From Ziziphus jujuba (taxonomy: Eukaryota > Streptophyta > Magnoliopsida > Rosales > Rhamnaceae): a DNA stretch of 64,000 nucleotides. This document shows, piece after piece, positions 36,869 to 47,753 of this stretch. The stretch spans positions 17,035,001 through 17,099,000 of the forward strand of contig NC_083386.1 of the NCBI RefSeq assembly GCF_031755915.1, written 5' to 3'. Both the position numbers and the translations under genes were made by a program. The notes under the pieces are model-generated. The model did not search any database and was not told where the DNA came from. It saw only the letters and a program-made list of their open reading frames with translations. Every line of letters begins with the position of its first letter. The first letter of the stretch is position 1.

Positions 36869-36881
36869 TTCCCTTCCTCTT

Positions 36882-37008
36882 GAAAAGTTATTTTCCCTTA
36901 AATCAAAGTCATCACCTACAGCAAAAGGAGATAAGTCAACAATAGTAAATGTAACATTAACTTTATACTCACCCGATAAATTAAGTTTGTAAGCATTATG
37001 ATGTGTAA
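36882..37008 (-). pseudogene. Integrase C-terminal fragment of element G, separated by the solo Athila LTR
   Basis: On the minus strand it encodes the NVxFTIVDLSPF-type end of integrase next to the purine tract. The upstream part of the same domain resumes at 38741, on the other side of the Athila LTR. Confidence 0.65.
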
Positions 37009-38740
37009 AATCAACTCGCAATTGCACGAATCGTTTTCAAGTAATAAAGAGGAAAAATAGGGTTGTTGTACCCAAAGGTTTAAGAATTAAGTACTAAAGC
37101 TAATTAGGTTTTGATAATATTTGAACTAAAATTTAAGATGGAAATTGAAAATAAATAAACTAAATTAAACAAAAAAAAATCAATTAAAATTATTTCAAGT
37201 AAGAGAAAGAATTGAATAATTATGAATACTAGGGCATTTGATTTCACCACTAACTATTACAATTTAATTACTTAAATATGTGAATTTAATTAACTAGTAA
37301 TTTTGTTAACCACACTTAATCACAAAATAATCAAAAGTAGTTTCCACTCACAATTGATAATATTTACATAACCTAATTTATTCCTTTCGGCCTATAAATT
37401 AAATGATGCAAATTCATCAAGCATATATTAAACAAATAATATGGCATGAGACATAACTATTTTCCAATCAATTATGCATTCATGTAAATCATTGGAGATC
37501 CATAATATTATCATTTTCCAAGCTCAAATATTATTAAAATCATTCATTCCTTCTAGCCTATGAAAGCATTAAGCATACCAATGATTTATTAACGAAATAT
37601 ATTATTAATTAAATAAAACTCAACATATATTAAAATAATTAAACATTCATAGTCAGGGCTACATCATAGCCCCAGCTACGAAATTAGTTCATGGCAAAAA
37701 TAATTTCAATATCCATAATCATAAAGAAAAAAACAATAATGTTCACAATTAAAGAGAAAGAAAAGAGAATAAAAACTATTGAAGAAATCCTCCAAAAGCT
37801 CTCCAAGTTGTAGCCTTCTTCCCCAAGCAAGCCCACGTCTCTATGCCCCCTCCAAACTCTCCAATTGATTTTCTAAATCTCTAAAACTTTAAAACCCTAG
37901 AACCCTTAAGAGAACCTTAGAAACTCCCAAAATTTGGTTTGTTTTTATTTAAGCCTCCTAAAAGCTCTTAAATAACTCTCTAAACTTGTCTATCTTCCTT
38001 CAATGTGGTGGGGGCTATATATATAGGACCTTGGGAACCTTTTTCTCTCTTTATTTTTAATGTGGGAGTCTTGGAAGATACCTTTTTTAGGCCATCAAGA
38101 GGGTTGGACGAATTTCATGTGTAAAAAGGAAACTTAATATTACTTGCTCTCCAATACTTTCATTTTCTCTAATTCTTTCTAAAAAAAATAGATAATTAGT
38201 CTAATTTACCCTTAATGAAGCATGTGACATGACATGTGCCTCATTAATGATAAATTAACCAATTATTGCCACTTGTCTTTATCTTGGCCCTCAAATTGCC
38301 TTGATTCCCTCCTTTAATCAATGGTAGAGATATAACTAGAATATTCCTTTTTATAAATTCCAAACTTTAAATGACGATAACTCTTTGCTCGCACCTCGAA
38401 ATTAAAAAATAACGAGACATTTGAAATCCTCAGATCGTGATGATTCATATGACATCCACTTCTATCATGAAATTCCCGATAGAATCTTTATGGAATCTTC
38501 AAAGTATCTTTTTGGAATCTTTTTAATGCTTAGTCCGTTCGAGCTCAAATCTTACTTCCCACCATAATTTGACCCAAGGAATCCATTTTTATGGTTGTTT
38601 TCTTAAAATTCTTCCTCTTTCACATAGATTTAAAAAAAATACATAATTAAGTATCTTTCCATAACAAATTTACACAAACTAACAAATATTAAGCTATAAA
38701 TATGGCATAAAATCATCAATATTTTAGACCTAACACATTG
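37004..38740 (-). mobile_element. Solo Athila LTR with target duplication
   Basis: The LTR is 37009-38735 (1727 bp), with the same ends and the same orientation as the LTR at 7328-9068, and flanks CATTA (37004-37008) and CATTG (38736-38740). The uninterrupted relatives support CATTG as the original target, so the left flank carries one change. No Athila interior adjoins it. A solo LTR forms when the two LTRs of one insertion recombine. A TATA-like box is conserved at 38015-38026. Confidence 0.88.
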
Positions 38741-41097
38741 TCATTAATCCACTCCAAAACTTGAAAAGGTTCATCCACGCGCGACATAAGCTTTGACTTT
38801 CTTTGTTTTGGAAACCTTTCCTTTCGTAACTGCAACCAAATAAATCTCCTGGATCAAACACTATCACAATAAAATCTAAAAATACATGCTTATTATGCCA
38901 AAAATTACACTTTCTAAAGTTAGCAAATAATATTCTCCTAATTTTCAAATTGCCATAAAGTAAAGCTCTCAACAATGCAGATAAAGTTCTAAATAACAAA
39001 AGCATCTTTAAATAAGCATATTTGTAATACATGACCAGTAATGGTTTCTCACTCAAAATAGCTTTATTAACATCCCTAAAACTAAGATAAAAATTTTTAT
39101 TTTTCCTTTCTTTTCTTTCTTTTTGTTTCTTACTCACGGATTCATTGAATTTTGCATCACTCTCGGCTTTTGCTCCAAGTGTCTCACTCTCGATTTTATT
39201 TAAAATTTTCCACTCAACCTGGGTTTTGGAGGACTTACCTTGGAAGGCAAGCTCACCTTTTCCCTGTTGAATGGATGGTGGAACCGTTGGTGACATACTA
39301 GCCTTTTCTTTGAGCTTCTCGGCTTCCCTCCTTTGTTGCATTTGTAATTGATCCCTAAAAATCTTCTTCGGGTTCAATGGCTCCAGCTTAACCTTCTTGC
39401 CTTTAAGCTTAAAGACAATAGAGTTCTCTCTCCCATAATGTATGGCATCTTTATCAAATTTCCATGGCCTTCCCAACAATATATGACCAGCATGCATAGG
39501 CACAACATCACACAACACAACATCCACATATTTATCTATGCTAAATTTTATTTTGGCTTGTTTATTCACTTTCATCTCACCACTATCATTAAGTCATTGT
39601 AATCTATATGTTTCTGGATGTTTAATAGTTGTTAAGCCTAATTTATCAACTACCATGAGAGTAATTACATTTACACAACTTCCACTATCTATAATCATAC
39701 TACATATGTTACCTTGAATTTCGCATTGGGTATGGAAGATGTTTTCTCTTTGAATTTGATCCTCATCTTTGTATACAGTAAGGACCCTCCTTGAAACTAG
39801 GCTCAAGTCAGCCCTTGAAGGTTGGAGTGTTTCGGGTTCCGCATGCTTATCCCCTCCAAGTTCTTCATCATCCAATTCGGCCTCTCCCCCACTTTCCTCA
39901 CTTTCGAATTCTAGTTCACTATTACCTTTCAGCACCATGATCCTCCTATTCGGGCATTGATTGGAAATGTGTCCTCATCCTTGGCACTTAAAACACACAA
40001 TTTCATGAGTTCCAGAAGGTTTAGGATCAAATTTACCTTCATTTTTGTGTGCTTGGACAGATTCGGTTTTGGACTGGTTTTTTGGCCAAGTGGTGCTTTC
40101 TTCTCCAAGTTTCTACTTTTTTCTTGCTTCAAAGGTTGGATTACATCTGCAAGCATTTGGGCTTGACCTCCCGCTACTTGATACTCCTCCAAACCATGAG
40201 CTTGTACCCCTCATCTTAAATTGATGCTCAAGTTTAATAGCCACATGCAACATCTCCTCCAATTCCACATATTGTTGCAATTCTAGTTGATTGGCTATCT
40301 CATGATTCAAACCACCTAAGAACCTTGCCATGGTTGCTTCCCTATCTTCATTCATGTTAACCTCATCATAAGCATCTCCATCTCCTTGTAATAATCCACC
40401 ATGGGCCTATTTCCTTGAAATAACAATTGAAGCCTTTGATGTAACAACCTATGATAGTGTGATGGTACGAACCACTTCCTCGTGGCTCCTTTCATTTGTC
40501 GTCATGTAGTGATCAAATCATCACCAACTCTTCTTTGGGTGCTTTGGTCATCGGTCCACCATTGGAGTGCATAATGACCAAATTACATTGCTGCCAATTT
40601 CACCTTCTTGGCCTCCGAATAGTTGTAGCAATCGAAAATCATCTCCATATGCTCCTCCCATTCCAAGTAAGTCTCTAGGTCACTTTTCCTCATGAAAGGT
40701 GGTATGTTTACCTTGATGTTGCCAAGATCACCATCTATCTCCTCTCTCCTACACCTCCCATGGCCTAGCCTCTCTTGGACAGCAAGTGTTTCATCCATTC
40801 CTTCCTCGAAATCATCTCCAAAATATTCCTCTTCAAACTCCTCTCTAGGTCGTCCACGGCTTCCTCGACATGGAACTCGTGCCTCAAATTCGGTCCACCA
40901 TGAGATGTTACTATTCTATCCATCCTTTGATTTATGTGGTCAAATTGAGCATTCATCCGCTGCAATTGTTCTAAGACAGCCCTCATGTCCATTTGCTCAC
41001 CACTTTCCGTAGATGGGGAATCACCATGGAATCCTACGGATTCTTCTTCATTAATTCTTAGTGGTGGGTCTCCTCTCCCTAACCTTGAATCTGCCAT
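38741..41097 (-). pseudogene. Gag-protease-scrambled pol remnant of non-autonomous CRM-like element G
   Basis: Gag starts MADSRLGRGDPP at 41097 and shifts frame near 40780, 40583 and 40355. The zinc knuckle region (about 39960-40000) has a stop. Protease runs 39938-39594 with DSG, then a stop near 39592. From 39575 a 281-codon frame stays open through the protease end, the charged linker, the integrase piece [15 protein letters not shown] (38941-38990), the RT piece ILFANFRKCNFWHN (38868-38940) and the integrase C-terminal FDPGD segment, before losing frame. The order of the two pol pieces is reversed relative to the autonomous copy. RT core and RNase H are missing. Confidence 0.78.
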
Positions 41098-42379
41098 GTT
41101 AGTATAAATAATACTAAATAAAATAAATTCTCCCCAAAAATCACTCCCTCATGTGTTTCACTCAATCAAGGTCTCGACACTCGTATTTTCACACTAGTTT
41201 TGACTTTTACCCTCTTTTAAGCTCACACACTCTTGCCTTTTTCCACTCAGCGAATTATCCCAAAGTCTAATTAAGACACCTCAAAAAAAAAAAAATTAGA
41301 TCACAAGTGTGTTTTAATTAAACTTATCAACAAAATAGTAGCAAAAAGTAAGCAATACCGAATGAATTAACAAAACCTAGTTTTCGGCTTTCTAGGCAAA
41401 ATAAAGCAAAATAATAAGGAAAATTTCGGAATTAGCAAGAACTGGACCAGATGGTAAGAGATTAAGGATTCAATAATAAAAATTAGGAAAAAGAATTTCA
41501 AACATGAATAAGAATCAAATCGAACAAAAATATAGAATAGTGTTGGTTGTTGCCCTTGTAATTCAAGTTTTGTATCAAATTCTTCAACTAATTTTAATCC
41601 AAATAATTTAGACACCCAAAATTCAAATATCCGGCAACAACAATAATTCTCCAGCAACTCGAAATATTGAAGAAATAATCAACAAATCAACAGCTCCAAG
41701 AAATTTCCAGCAACAAATTTCAGCACTAAATTCAAGAAAACCGATTTTTTTTTTTATTATTTGGCTTTTCTTCTTTTTTTTTTTTCCTCACTGAATATCA
41801 AACACAACTCGAGTACCAGTAACAAAAATTAACAACCAAATTGCAATTCCAACAGGAAAAACTCACCAGACCCGTGGCCTCTAACAACAAGAATAAAAAA
41901 TGTGCTGTTTTTTTTTTTTGTTTAACTCACAGATCATAAAACAACTTCCATAGCAAGGATCAAAACCAAAAATTGCAATTCTCAAGCCACAAATTCACAA
42001 ATAATCATCAAGCCCGTGACCTCCCAAACAAAATACAAATTGTGTAGTTTTTTTTTTTTAATATCTATTCGGCTTTTCTTATTTTCTTTTTTCTTTTTTG
42101 AATATATGAATGCAAATATTTAATACTAAAATAGTAAACAAAACTCAACAAAAACCAAAATTAACAAGAACAATGATGAAAAAGCAACCAACAAACTAGG
42201 AAGTAAAAATATGGTAAAACTAGGATATCCTAATTCAACTAGGAATGAAATTTTTTTTTTTTTTTAAATATCCAGAACGTGTATGATGATAGAAGCAACC
42301 TTAACCTAGTGCTAAAATTCTAGATTAACACAAAAACAAATATAGCACATAAAGATAGATCAAACCTGAACAAAATTTG
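41098..42379 (-). other. Leader of element G, with internal duplication
   Basis: Non-coding. Two related modules, about 41786-41920 and 41922-42060, each contain an AATTGCAATTC motif, a CCCGTGRCCTC motif and a G(C/T)TGTTT or GTAGTTT T-run at the end. Element F has one such module. Confidence 0.65.
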
Positions 42380-42391
42380 GCTCTGATACCA
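42380..42391 (-). other. Primer binding site of element G (iMet, perfect)
   Basis: + strand GCTCTGATACCA is the exact reverse complement of TGGTATCAGAGC, two bases from LTR c. Confidence 0.85.
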
Positions 42392-42393
42392 AA

Positions 42394-43530
42394 TGATACG
42401 AACCTAGGACGACCTGTGTCTAAACCCGTATTATATTAGCCCGGATCTAGTTATGTTCAAGTTCTAATGGTCACCTTGACCCCTAACCAACTTGTGATTA
42501 GAAACCTTAGTATATAATAAAGACGCCGCAATAGGTGATGGAAGACCTATTGATAAGTCAAACTAAAACACTCATTCGCTAATGGTGTTGGAGGTGTTCA
42601 AAAGAACAAAGAGAATTTAATCTCATAAATAATTTTTGTATAAAATTCAAGCTTGATTTATCATTGAAAATAAGCCTTTAAATAGGCTAATATTACAAAG
42701 CAAAAGCCTTAGAAAATTAATTCAAAACCGGACACAAAGTGTAGAAAAAAAGAAAGTAAAGAAAAGGAAAGTGCCTAATTTTTCTTAGTTTTCTAAACTA
42801 ATTTGGATTAATTAATTTATTTATTTTGAATTAGGAATTAATTAATTTACAATTGAAATACTAAAATAATAAATTTCCTAAACTTATTTGTCCAGCAAAG
42901 AAATAAATAAAAATAAAAATAAAAGACTAATTTCCTAAAATGAAAAGTCAAAATCAAATTAGGAAACTAGTTGATTAGTTTGACTACTAAGATATCTTTG
43001 ACCAATATCTAGCTTGTTTGGGTTCCAAATCAGCTTCCATATTCCATGTAGGATGCTAAATATGATTAACAATGATTCCCACAAGTTGCCTCTTCAATGG
43101 AATAAGTCAAACAAGAAGAAAAGTCAAAGTTAGCAGCAAAACAGCACATTTCCGGCCAAATTGAGAGGCTATCTGTACAAGTCCTTTTCCAGATGCTTTT
43201 GACTCTACCTTGGTTGGATTCCATTTCCTCTTAATGATATTCATTGAGTTCATGAAGTCTTAGAACCATTCCTTGCTGCCCGGAGTCCAAATTTGCATGA
43301 AAATAGCTACTGGGTCTGTATCGTTCTCCACCACTTGGAGGCTTAAAACGGGTCTTGTATATTTAGGTATTGTGATGCCCTCTTGAGATTGAGTCACTCC
43401 ATAAATAAATCCAGCCATGTTGTCCTTAAATCTCTTAACTTGTACCCTAGTGATTGGCCCCATCTTCATTTGTATAGGATCCATATCCTAGCGGGTAGTC
43501 AGTTGAATGGGCACGGGCAGAATCACATTA
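42394..43530 (-). repeat. LTR c: 5' LTR of CRM-like element G
   Basis: 1137 bp, + strand TGATACGAACC to AATCACATTA (final CA mutated to TA on this strand). A 74-codon minus-strand frame at 43260-43484 keeps part of the integrase tail (MDPIQMKMGPITRVQVKRFK). Confidence 0.85.
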
Positions 43531-44512
43531 GATATCCTATTGATAAGTCAAAATTAAAACACTTATTCACTAATAATGTTTTAGGTGTTCGAAGAGAACA
43601 AAAAGAATTCAATCTCACAAATAAATTTCTATATAAAATTCAAGCTTGATTTCTCATTTAAAATAAGCCTTTAAATAGGCTAAGATTACAAAGCAAAAGC
43701 CCTAAAAAATTAGTTCAAAATCAAACACAAAGTGTTAAGAAAAAGAAAGTAGAGAAAAGGAAAGTGCCTAATTTTTCTTAGTTTCCTAAACTAATTTGGA
43801 TTAATTAATTCATTTATTTTGAATTAGGAATTAATTAATTTACAATTGACATACTAAAATAATAACTTTCATAAACTTATTTTTCCAGTAAATAAATAAA
43901 TAAAAATCAAAATAAAAGACTAATTTCCTAAAATGAAAAGTCAAAATCAAATTAGCAAACTAATTAAGTAGTTTGACTAGTAAGGTATCTTTGACCAATC
44001 TCCAGCTTGTTTGGGTTCCAAATCAATTTCCATATGCCATGTAGGGTGCCAAATATGATAAATAATGATTCTCACACGTTGCTGCTTGATTGGAATAAGT
44101 CAAACAAGAAGAAAAGTCAAAGTCAGCAGCAAAACAGCACATTTTCGGCCAAATTGAGAGGCTGTCCATACAAGTCCTTTTTTGATGCTTTTGATTCTGC
44201 CTTGGCTGGATTCCATGTCCTCTTAATGAAATTCATTGAGTTCATGAAGTGTTAGAACCATTCCTTGCTACCTAGAATCCAAATTTACACGAAAATACCT
44301 ACCCGGGTCCGTAGCAATCTCCACCACTTGGAGGCTTAAAACGGATCTTGTATCTTCAGGTATTCTCATGCCTTCTTGAGAGTGAATCACTCCATGAATA
44401 AATCCAGCCATGTTGTCCTTAAATCTCTTAACTTGTACCCTAGTGCTTGGCCCTATCTTCATTTGTATAAGGCCCGTACCCCCAACAGGTAGTCGGTTGA
44501 ACAGGCACAGGC
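43531..44512 (-). repeat. LTR d: truncated 5' LTR of CRM-like element F
   Basis: 982 bp starting GATATCC, which matches LTR position 149. It lacks about 12 bases at its outer end, where GTAAG (44513-44517) follows. It carries an integrase-tail frame at 44268-44462 (MKIGPSTRVQVKRFK). Confidence 0.8.
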
Positions 44513-44517
44513 GTAAG

Positions 44518-46680
44518 TGTGGGCCAAGTAGGCCAAGTGGGAGGGTTGTTATGGTGGCTCAATATGGAGTAAATAAGAGAATTCAATTATGAGGGGCCAA
44601 GTGTTGTTGCCATAAAAACATAAGAGTGGGCAAGAATTGAAAATTAAGCCAGTTCGGCCAAAACTATGTGTTCCATGAAAGCACAATTATGGAGGACATA
44701 GCGAACAAGGCCTAGAAGACCAAAGGACAAGTTTTCTAGAGAAGACAGGAAGCGAGCACTGATATCGGCACTGTCATGAGGTCCAATTTTTTAAATGCCA
44801 CAAGGGCATGAGCTTCAGAGGAAGTGCAATAAACCATAGGACTTAAGTCGCCTTGGAGTTATTTATGCATGCAGACACAAATGGTCCGCCTTAGAGGCAA
44901 GGACCTTTAATAGAAGCATTAGTCTCGAGGGTGTGGTGGTTGGTGCTATGAGGACATGAGACTCTGGTGCAAGTTCATAAAGAAACCACAAGCGAGTTGG
45001 TTCAATTAAAGAGTAAACAATTGCTTAGGTGGAATTTAGACGAGCACTTGAGTTGGGCATGAAAGGTATAGGTGGAGGAGTGTTCATTGCATTGAAACCC
45101 CACACTTTATGTTTGGATGTGATGGTTTTGGAAACTTAAGAAAAACAGGATGCTTAAGTAAAGTTAAACAATGTGCAATAAGTGGAGTTCAGGCTAAAAA
45201 TATTGATGCGGGACAATACTCTATCTTTAAATTGCAAAGTTGATAGTCATTTATGGATGGATAGGGGCCAGATAATTATGGAAACAATGGAAACCTTGAT
45301 CCTTACAAAGTGAAATACCGCAAGGAAAAGTGGGAGAGAAAAACAAAAGGACTTAAAGGGGAAGTCTCAATGGATACCGAGGAGATGTCCTATATGAACA
45401 AAAAGGTCAAAGGTGAGTGCAGTATATTGCTGAAGGGAAAAATTTGGTTCAAAGGGGAATCATGATTAGGTGGAGCATTGAGGATTGCCAAATGACAAAA
45501 TTGGCTCAAAGGAAGCGTATGTGCACAAAGAAGCAAATTGCCGAGAAGGCATGGTCAGCTCAAAAGGAACATTATTGAATGAAGAATTGGGATGTGCCAG
45601 AGGACACTAGTTAAGGAAAATGCTAGGGAAGATCACTTCGAGCAGCTCCAGGATAAGTGTGCTATTTTGAAAGATCTTCTAGCCCCACATAGTTGAGGAG
45701 TTAGTGAAAAAGTAAGTAGAAATAAGACAAAGAACTAAGGATAGGAATCAGTTCAGGATGACAATAGGTGTTAAATGCCTAGATTTTGTGTGTGTGTGTC
45801 TGTGTGTGGGGGGGGGGGGGGGGGGGGGGGGGCGCTGGTCTTAGAAGAGAAGACTTCCATTTAAGACATGGGAAACTCGTCGTGTGAAGGATACCACTTG
45901 CGTGAACGAAGTGCTTGTAGCAGCGAGAATGGTTGCATGCTTGAGGGAAAGTTGTGCATCGACTTATGATTTGAAGCAGGTGAGCTAGCTTGGGAATGCT
46001 AGCTATACACCATCATAAGATGGAGAATCGAGCGTGGGAACAAAAGCTAAGAAGGCAACTTAGCTTGTCATGGCAATAGAGTGCCGATGGTTTGTGAGGG
46101 TAGAGTTCAAGGAGGAAAGAACTACCATATAAGAAACTCTCAAGTTTGGATACCATTGGGACATTTGATACACAGGCAACATCCGAGAGAAAGATTATAA
46201 GCTTGCTACAGAGGTTAAGCTCATCTCTGGATTAGTTTTGGGTCCACGTGAGGACCTCTAAAGTAAGGAGTGCCATCATTGAAGCTAAGGAAATCTATCA
46301 ATCTATAAAGGACAAAGAAGTCAATGACAAAAGTTGGCTTAGGTGCTAAAAAGTTAAGAGAGCATTTGTCCAAGAGGGACATGAGTTTGGTTAGAGTGCC
46401 AAAGTGAGTGGTGGAGCACTACTATATGCATATGCACGCACATGCAGGTGCAGGTTTTAAGGAAGCTTGAATTTGGGTGAATGCATGCAAGAAGTCCTTG
46501 ACCAAGTGTGAAAGTCAGCGTGCGAAAGTTGTTGTAGGGTTGATTCTACAATGGTAGAGGGACAAAGAATGCAGGATTTAAGTTTGAGCCTGAAGAGCTT
46601 ATAAGGGTGAAGTGGTTTGCGCAAAGTGCAAGAATTTGGAGAATAGCCTAATGGCACGTTGATGAGGGCATCGACATGAT
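44518..46680 (+). other. LARD-like interior, right part
   Basis: No conserved domain or long frame. It contains a 25-base G run at 45808-45832 after a TG microsatellite. Confidence 0.5.
45788..45832. repeat. (TG)n followed by a 25-base G run
   Basis: A TG repeat leads into 25 uninterrupted G residues on the + strand. It could form G-quadruplex DNA; the exact run length may also be an assembly estimate. Confidence 0.85.
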
Positions 46681-46693
46681 AAGTGGGGAAAAA
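46681..46693 (+). other. Polypurine tract of LARD-like element
   Basis: AAGTGGGGAAAAA (one T) ends directly at the TGTGATGG start of the 3' LTR. Confidence 0.65.
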
Positions 46694-47753
46694 TGTGATG
46701 GTTCGCACTTTTGGAATGCCCTTTTCGATTTTCGTAAATATTGAAGTTTAGGATTTTCGATCTCAGACCATAGGAATCTCTTAATAATGTCACTAGGATG
46801 GTGCATGTCAAATGGTAAGGCAAGATATAAAGGTTTACTTGAGAAAAGCCCATTATGACTCCTCATACAACTGACAAAAAGAAAATGACTAAATAAGCTC
46901 TTCAGAAAGGTGTCAGAATTTGGCTCTCCAATGCTCCTAGCTCCAGCTTTGAGCTCAGGCTAAGCGAGCCTCCCATAGGTAATAAGCAAGCCCATGGGGC
47001 GAGCATATATGCCATAAAGTTGGTCTTATATCTTTGAGGAATAGAGAATCCAGAGGAAAGTACCGATAGGTGCTGTGACCTGGTATTGTGGGTTACTCTT
47101 ATGCCAGAGGTTCAGTGTAGCATTTGCCATGCTATTTTCTATGGGCAATGTAGGACACAAACATGGGCCTTTTTAATAAGGTTGTGGTAAGTGTACCATA
47201 AAGTGGAGGCTTGGGTTCTATCTCGCTCGGGAGGTCAAAAGCTAGTGGGCACAAACTGGGCGACTTCGTGCCATCATGTGGCATTCATACATGAGCTTTT
47301 GATCTTGTGTTGCTAACTTAGATGGTATGTTAGCACAATGCTAGTGTACATGTATCAAGGTCATATGCTATTTGGGAAGTGTTTAAACCAAGGCTCAAAT
47401 GGAAAGTCTGGCTACTGGCTAGATCTTAGCACAAGGTCAAGCTTCAGGCTACCAAGTGGGTGTGATGCTATCTTGTGAGCTTGTCAAGTGGCATGAGCTT
47501 TGAAACTATATGGACTTATAGATGGGGCGAGCGTCTTGGCTAATAACCTTGATCCCGGGAAGCAATCATAGTCGCCTACGTAGAAGACTCATGAGAGTAG
47601 TCCTCATTAGTGAACCTCAGGGGCTTAAGTTTGATGAGTTTTGTATAAAATGGGTCGATATATGGAACTCAAATAGTTGAGAGGCTAGCCTTGGCTAGAG
47701 AGTCTTGGTGCTGCACTTTCTATTTCCATTGCATAAGATGTGGGACCGTGACA
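46694..47753 (+). repeat. 3' LTR of LARD-like element
   Basis: 1060 bp, TGTGATGGTTCGCAC to GGGACCGTGACA, collinear with 29079-30144. Confidence 0.8.

Larger units (their letters stand above)
30934..44512 (-). mobile_element. Nested block of two CRM-like non-autonomous elements (F outer, G inner)
   Basis: The order on the + strand is LTR a, interior F, LTR b, interior G (with a solo Athila LTR), LTR c, truncated LTR d. GTAAG flanks the block at 30929-30933 and 44513-44517, so it entered as one element (LTR a, F, LTR d). LTR c is complete and is followed at 43531 by sequence matching position 149 of the LTR. G therefore appears to have inserted into F's 5' LTR. The expected 148-bp LTR piece left of G is merged with LTR b, as recombination between adjacent identical LTR starts would do. 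Confidence 0.75.
29079..47753 (+). mobile_element. Large non-coding LTR element (LARD-like) carrying nested insertions
   Basis: Two direct copies of about 1.06 kb (29079-30144 and 46694-47753) flank an interior. A purine tract sits directly before the second copy, and an iMet-like primer site directly after the first. Removing the nested CRM-like block (30934-44512 plus one target duplication copy) leaves about 3 kb of interior with no recognisable Gag or Pol domain, which fits a large retrotransposon derivative that depends on others. Flanking five-mers ATTTG and CTTCG agree at only three positions, so the target duplication is not secure. LTR divergence suggests an old insertion. Confidence 0.7.
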
